Shown here: positions 61,191 through 64,000 of the stretch, piece by piece | Layout: the number at the start of each line of letters is the position of its first letter | Position numbering within the stretch: position 1 is the first letter of the stretch | Assembly: GCF_024498135.1 (NCBI RefSeq) | Contig: NZ_JANHOH010000007.1 | Span: 62,001-126,000, forward strand | Length of the DNA stretch: 64,000 nucleotides | Direction: 5' to 3' | Source of the DNA: Mucilaginibacter aquariorum | GTDB lineage: Bacteria; Bacteroidota; Bacteroidia; Sphingobacteriales; Sphingobacteriaceae | Made by a program: the position numbers and the translations under genes | Notes under the pieces: model-generated | The model's input: the letters and a program-made list of their open reading frames with translations, nothing else | The model's database searches: none | Told to the model about the DNA's origin: nothing

Positions 61191-61306
61191 TGTAGGATGG
61201 TGAAATTTTTGGCAGACACACCTCCTTGTCGCGGTGGCGGAGATCATGGGAAACTCTTAGCAATAAGAATAACCACTCTTTGAAGGTTCGACCCCTTCTC
61301 CTACAG
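61191..61306 (+). tRNA. Atypical tRNA-like RNA, copy 2 (GUC in anticodon position, long variable region)
   Basis: 116 bases. Acceptor TGTAGGA (61191-61197) pairs perfectly with TCCTACA (61299-61305), next base G. From T8 to the variable region it is nearly identical to copy 1 (one substitution, in the anticodon loop TTGTCGC). T-arm GAAGG-TTCGACC-CCTTC (61282-61298) is perfect. The inner variable hairpin is TCTTA-GCAA-TAAGA, unlike copy 1 but again self-paired. Relative to copy 1, acceptor pairs 4 and 7 are exchanged in both strands, which keeps pairing. Confidence 0.7.
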
Positions 61307-61338
61307 CTCTTCTCATAATTTAGGTTTATAATTGGTTA

Positions 61339-61390
61339 GTAAAGGCCCCTGCCCATCAGGGGCTTTACTTGTATAAGAGACTTTTTTTTC
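61339..61390 (+). terminator. Probable terminator of the tRNA-like transcript
   Basis: GTAAAGGCCCCTG-cccat-CAGGGGCTTTAC forms a strong hairpin at 61339-61368; the T run comes a little later (61382-61389), so termination could be loose or factor-assisted. Confidence 0.6.
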
Positions 61391-61500
61391 TTCACACATG
61401 CTTCATAATATCAATATCTGATAAGAATTTAATGTAGAATTTCTACATATTGGAATTCTTTACTTTATCATTCAACATTCAGTGGTTAATATTTATATGT
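61391..61500. other. AT-rich spacer with one short palindrome
   Basis: ATGTAGAA-t-TTCTACAT at 61432-61448 is a perfect palindrome with 8-base arms. Nothing else recognised here. Confidence 0.4.
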
Positions 61501-61583
61501 GGGCGTTGCCTGCGGCCCGGGCTTTACGCTCATACGCCTGCAGGCATTATGCGCAGGCCGGTATCCGCTGCACTCCCTAACGC
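61501..61583. repeat. REP-like palindromic element (GGGCGTT ... CCCTAACGC)
   Basis: Starts GGGCGTTGCCTGCGGCCCGG and ends GCACTCCCTAACGC. Internal pairing includes GCCTGCG/CGCAGGC and the palindrome GCCTGCAGGC. GGGCGTT ... TATCCGCT ... CCCTAACGC resembles a repeat vocabulary I recall from many Bacteroidota genomes. GC-rich against an AT-rich surrounding. Confidence 0.6.
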
Positions 61584-61659
61584 AATTTAAACTATCCAAA
61601 GCCTTTGCTTGCCAAGAGAGCTCGGGGTAACGGCGAAAGGGTGTACAAATTCCTTAAAC

Positions 61660-61690
61660 AAAAAAAATCCCGGCTGTTCACCGGGATCTT
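61660..61690 (-). terminator. Intrinsic terminator of the beta-barrel protein gene
   Basis: ATCCCGG and CCGGGAT arms with a 7-base loop; on the minus strand a run of T follows (the AAAAAAA on the plus strand). Confidence 0.85.
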
Positions 61691-61715
61691 AACATTGTTG
61701 AATTTATTATATCAC

Positions 61716-62303
61716 TTAAAAGAATTTAAAGCCTACGCTTAGCGCCCATATGTTTTGTCGCTGACCATAACTTTCGTTAATTTTAGTCAGGCCACCTTCA
61801 TAGCGCAGGTCGGCCGTAATGTGGCCAATATCAACGCCACCACCTACCTGGTAACCCAGGGTGCTTTTCCGGTAATTACCAAAATCCTGATAAGCACCGC
61901 TAACATTATCGCTAAAGTTTTGGTTCTTATCTAATATGTAACTATAAACCGGGCCGGCCATTATCCTGAAATTGAGGTTATCGCCGCCAAAACCCTTACC
62001 TACTAATAGTGGTAAATTTAAACTGGTAAAAGTTACCTTACCATTAGTTGTTACGGTACTATTGTTATTATTAAAATCGAACTTACCCCCGCTGCTGCCC
62101 AAATAAAGCTCGGGTTGTAGATAAAGGCTGCTGCCAAAACGGGCAAATAAACCTGCCTGGTAACCGGCAACGGTAGATTCGCTTACATTGTTTGTACTTA
62201 TCTTAGAAAAGTTGATGCCCGCTTTGGCACCCAAAGAAACTTGTGCCTTAGCACTAATTGCAGCTACAAAGAGTATAGCTATGCTTAACAAACATTTTTT
62301 CAT
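61716..62303 (-). CDS. Outer-membrane beta-barrel protein (PorT-like)
   Basis: 195 residues with a signal peptide (AAISAKAQ near 20). VSLGAKAGINFSKIST at the start and LSVGFKFF at the end are typical of eight-stranded barrels of the PorT/OmpA-like outer membrane protein group in Bacteroidota. Such proteins are abundant and rarely of known function. Its terminator is at 61660-61690. Confidence 0.8.
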   Translation of the reverse strand: MKKCLLSIAILFVAAISAKAQVSLGAKAGINFSKISTNNVSESTVAGYQAGLFARFGSSLYLQPELYLGSSGGKFDFNNNNSTVTTNGKVTFTSLNLPLLVGKGFGGDNLNFRIMAGPVYSYILDKNQNFSDNVSGAYQDFGNYRKSTLGYQVGGGVDIGHITADLRYEGGLTKINESYGQRQNIWALSVGFKFF

Positions 62304-62426
62304 GGTAAATTAATTTAGTTAATAAAGATGTTAGATGCGCATAGTTGTTAAAAGTTTAAAACTCTGCGACATATTAAACGCATACAGCGGTGTATTTTTT
62401 ATATTTTTGTATAAATATTTTATTTT

Positions 62427-62642
62427 ATGGCAGAGATAACTATCAGTAATAAGGATTGGGAACGTATAAAAATAAAGGTGCAAAGAAAATATAATCATCT
62501 TACTGATGAGCAATTACAGTATACCGAGGGGCAGGAAGATAGCCTGATTACCCGTATAATGGAACTGGTTAACCGCGACAGAAAATACGTTGTGTTCACG
62601 CTTACAAAAGCATTAGTGAACATTGATAATAACCGCCTTTAA
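62427..62642 (+). CDS. CsbD-like small protein
   Basis: 71 residues. WERIKIKVQRKYNHLTDEQLQYTEGQEDSLITRIMEL follows the CsbD stress-protein pattern (W-IK-KVK-KW-LTDDDL-GK-L--I). CsbD is a small general-stress protein of unknown function. Start at the ATG of MAEITISNKDW. Divergent from the beta-barrel gene. Confidence 0.6.
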   Translation: MAEITISNKDWERIKIKVQRKYNHLTDEQLQYTEGQEDSLITRIMELVNRDRKYVVFTLTKALVNIDNNRL

Positions 62643-62701
62643 AATTAGTTATTATAGAAAGCGGCTGAGCTTTTATATATTTATATTTCAAGAGGTTAAG
62701 G

Positions 62702-64000
62702 ATGGCAGATAAAGGGATAATAAGCAAGTACAGGAAACCACTTTTATACGCGGCTGGCTTGGCTTTGGCTGTAAGCGCATGGAGTTTTAATGACGATCTT
62801 TTTCAGATATCTAAAAACCTGGATGTTTTCGCGTCGGTATATAAAGAGGTAAACATTAATTATGTTGATGATATAAACTCAGCTAAACTGGTTAAAACCG
62901 GTGTTGACGCCATGCTGGAAGGCTTAGATCCCTATACCGAATTTGTCCCCGAATCTGAAATAGAAGATTATAAGCTGCATTATGTAAGCACACAGTACGG
63001 TGGCATTGGCGCAGGTGTGTTTTTGCGCGATAAAAAGGTGTATATATCTGATGTATTTGCAGGTTTCCCGGCGCAAAAGGCGGATATCCGCCAGGGTGAT
63101 CAAATGTTGAAGATAAACGATATTGACCTTGCGGGTAAAACTAACGAGCAGGTAAGCCAGTTGCTTAAAGGATCGAAAGGCGCTGTTGTTAAGCTGTTAA
63201 TGAAACGCGAAGACGAAGCCCCTGTAGTAAAAAGCCTTGTACGCGACGAGATTAAGCAACCTAATGTTGTTTATTCGGGAATGGTTAGCGGCAACATGGG
63301 CTATATCAAACTGAATAAATTTCTTGAAAACTCTGCAGATGAGGTAACCGATGCACTCGTTGCTATCAAAAAGAATAACCCAAGCGGTATTATACTGGAT
63401 CTGCGATCAAACGGTGGCGGTATTTTACAGGAAGCCGTTAAAATTGTGAACCTGTTTGTGCAAAAAGACGTGCAGGTGGTATCGCAAAAAGGAAAAATTA
63501 AGGAAAAGAATTTCACGTATAGTACTGTTTCTACTCCGCTGGAACCAAACCTGCCTTTGGTGGTATTGGTGAACAGCCGTTCTGCATCGGCATCAGAGAT
63601 TGTTGCAGGTGCCCTGCAGGATCTTGATAGGGCTATTATTATAGGCCAGCGCAGTTATGGCAAGGGCCTGGTGCAGCAAACATTTAATCTGCCTTATAAT
63701 AGCCTGGTTAAGGTAACGGTTGCTAAATACTATGTGCCATCGGGCCGTTGCATCCAGGAAATGGACTATACCCACCGCAAGGATGATGGTAGTGTTATAA
63801 AGGTGGCTGATTCGGCCATACACGAGTTTAAAACAAAAAATGGCCGCTCGGTTTATGATGGTAGCGGTATTTATCCGGATATTTTTATAAAACAGGATCG
63901 GTTTGCAAATGTAACCCAAGCGCTGGTAAGTAAGTTGCTGATATTTGATTATGCTACCAAATATCGTAACACTCATCCAAAACCAGTTGACCCTAAAACA
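62702..64000 (+). CDS. S41 family C-terminal processing protease (C-terminus cut by window edge)
   Basis: 433 codons visible, starting MADKGIISKYRKPLLY with an N-terminal membrane anchor (LLYAAGLALAVSAWSF). The PDZ domain spans ~100-185 (YGGIGAGVFLRDKKVYI onward) and the S41 domain includes GYIKLNKF, the catalytic Ser in SRSASASEIVAGAL near 300 and the Lys in GQRSYGKGLVQ. Ctp-type proteases trim C-termini of envelope proteins. The remaining C-terminal residues lie beyond the window. Confidence 0.9.
   Translation, partial: MADKGIISKYRKPLLYAAGLALAVSAWSFNDDLFQISKNLDVFASVYKEVNINYVDDINSAKLVKTGVDAMLEGLDPYTEFVPESEIEDYKLHYVSTQYGGIGAGVFLRDKKVYISDVFAGFPAQKADIRQGDQMLKINDIDLAGKTNEQVSQLLKGSKGAVVKLLMKREDEAPVVKSLVRDEIKQPNVVYSGMVSGNMGYIKLNKFLENSADEVTDALVAIKKNNPSGIILDLRSNGGGILQEAVKIVNLFVQKDVQVVSQKGKIKEKNFTYSTVSTPLEPNLPLVVLVNSRSASASEIVAGALQDLDRAIIIGQRSYGKGLVQQTFNLPYNSLVKVTVAKYYVPSGRCIQEMDYTHRKDDGSVIKVADSAIHEFKTKNGRSVYDGSGIYPDIFIKQDRFANVTQALVSKLLIFDYATKYRNTHPKPVDPKT

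Overview
The window is a gene-dense chromosomal segment from a member of the Bacteroidota, most likely family Sphingobacteriaceae (Mucilaginibacter- or Pedobacter-like). The basis is a moderate, slightly AT-leaning base composition, many secreted proteins and lipoproteins, a TonB-dependent receptor, lack of obvious Shine-Dalgarno sequences, several start codons that must be TTG, and repeated promoter-like TAnnTTTG (-7) elements with TTTG about 18-20 bases upstream. The genus is inference. There is no prophage, transposase, integron or CRISPR array; the accessory material is mostly intergenic repeats.

Layout. 1-9.4 kb: a truncated DPP-IV-type peptidase, a beta-lactamase-fold serine hydrolase, a compound inverted-repeat cluster, a small phosphatase, an M20 amidohydrolase and a LytS/LytTR two-component operon with a thioredoxin-like protein between kinase and regulator. 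9.4-12.2 kb: two FKBP lipoproteins and aspS. 12.4-16.9 kb: a TPP-riboswitch operon (TonB receptor, PnuT-type thiamine transporter, acyl-CoA-dehydrogenase-fold flavoprotein). 17-23 kb: PafA-type phosphatase, a ThiE-like enzyme, an acetyltransferase, an S9 peptidase. 23-28 kb: rimP-nusA-infB. 28-38.6 kb: an Lhr-type helicase, M16 peptidase, small unknowns, and a divergent amino-sugar pair (NagB fused to a PIG-L deacetylase; AnmK). 39.2-42.4 kb: trpE-trpG-trpC behind a leader peptide with three Trp codons and a terminator, i.e. an attenuator; trpD, trpF, trpB and trpA are absent. 42.6-53.7 kb: RecD-like helicase, HflX, peptidase T, M14 carboxypeptidase, rhomboid, dipeptide epimerase, Amt. 54-60.9 kb: DinB, a thiamine-pyrophosphokinase-like protein that seems to lack catalytic motifs, Gly-rich secreted protein, CE2-type esterase, Cys-rich copper-binding protein, RlmI-like methyltransferase, Lrp/AsnC regulator. 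61.0-61.3 kb: two tandem tRNA-like RNAs. 61.7-64 kb: beta-barrel protein, CsbD-like protein, truncated S41 protease.

Themes. Thiamine recurs (receptor, inner-membrane transporter, ThiE-like enzyme, degenerate TPK-like protein, and a flavoprotein placed in the riboswitch operon). Peptide scavenging is heavily represented (S9 twice, M20, M16, M14, M20B, S41, dipeptide epimerase). At least eight intergenic loci carry long imperfect inverted repeats of several families, two families having one full copy at each of two distant places and another having two copies close together.

Most unusual item: the two RNAs at 61050-61161 and 61191-61306. Each has a perfect 7-bp acceptor stem, U8, a leucine-type D-arm and a perfect T-arm, but also a loop reading GUC in the anticodon position and an outsized variable region. 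Between the copies the acceptor stem and the inner variable-region hairpin differ in ways that preserve pairing, which argues for two functional structured RNAs.
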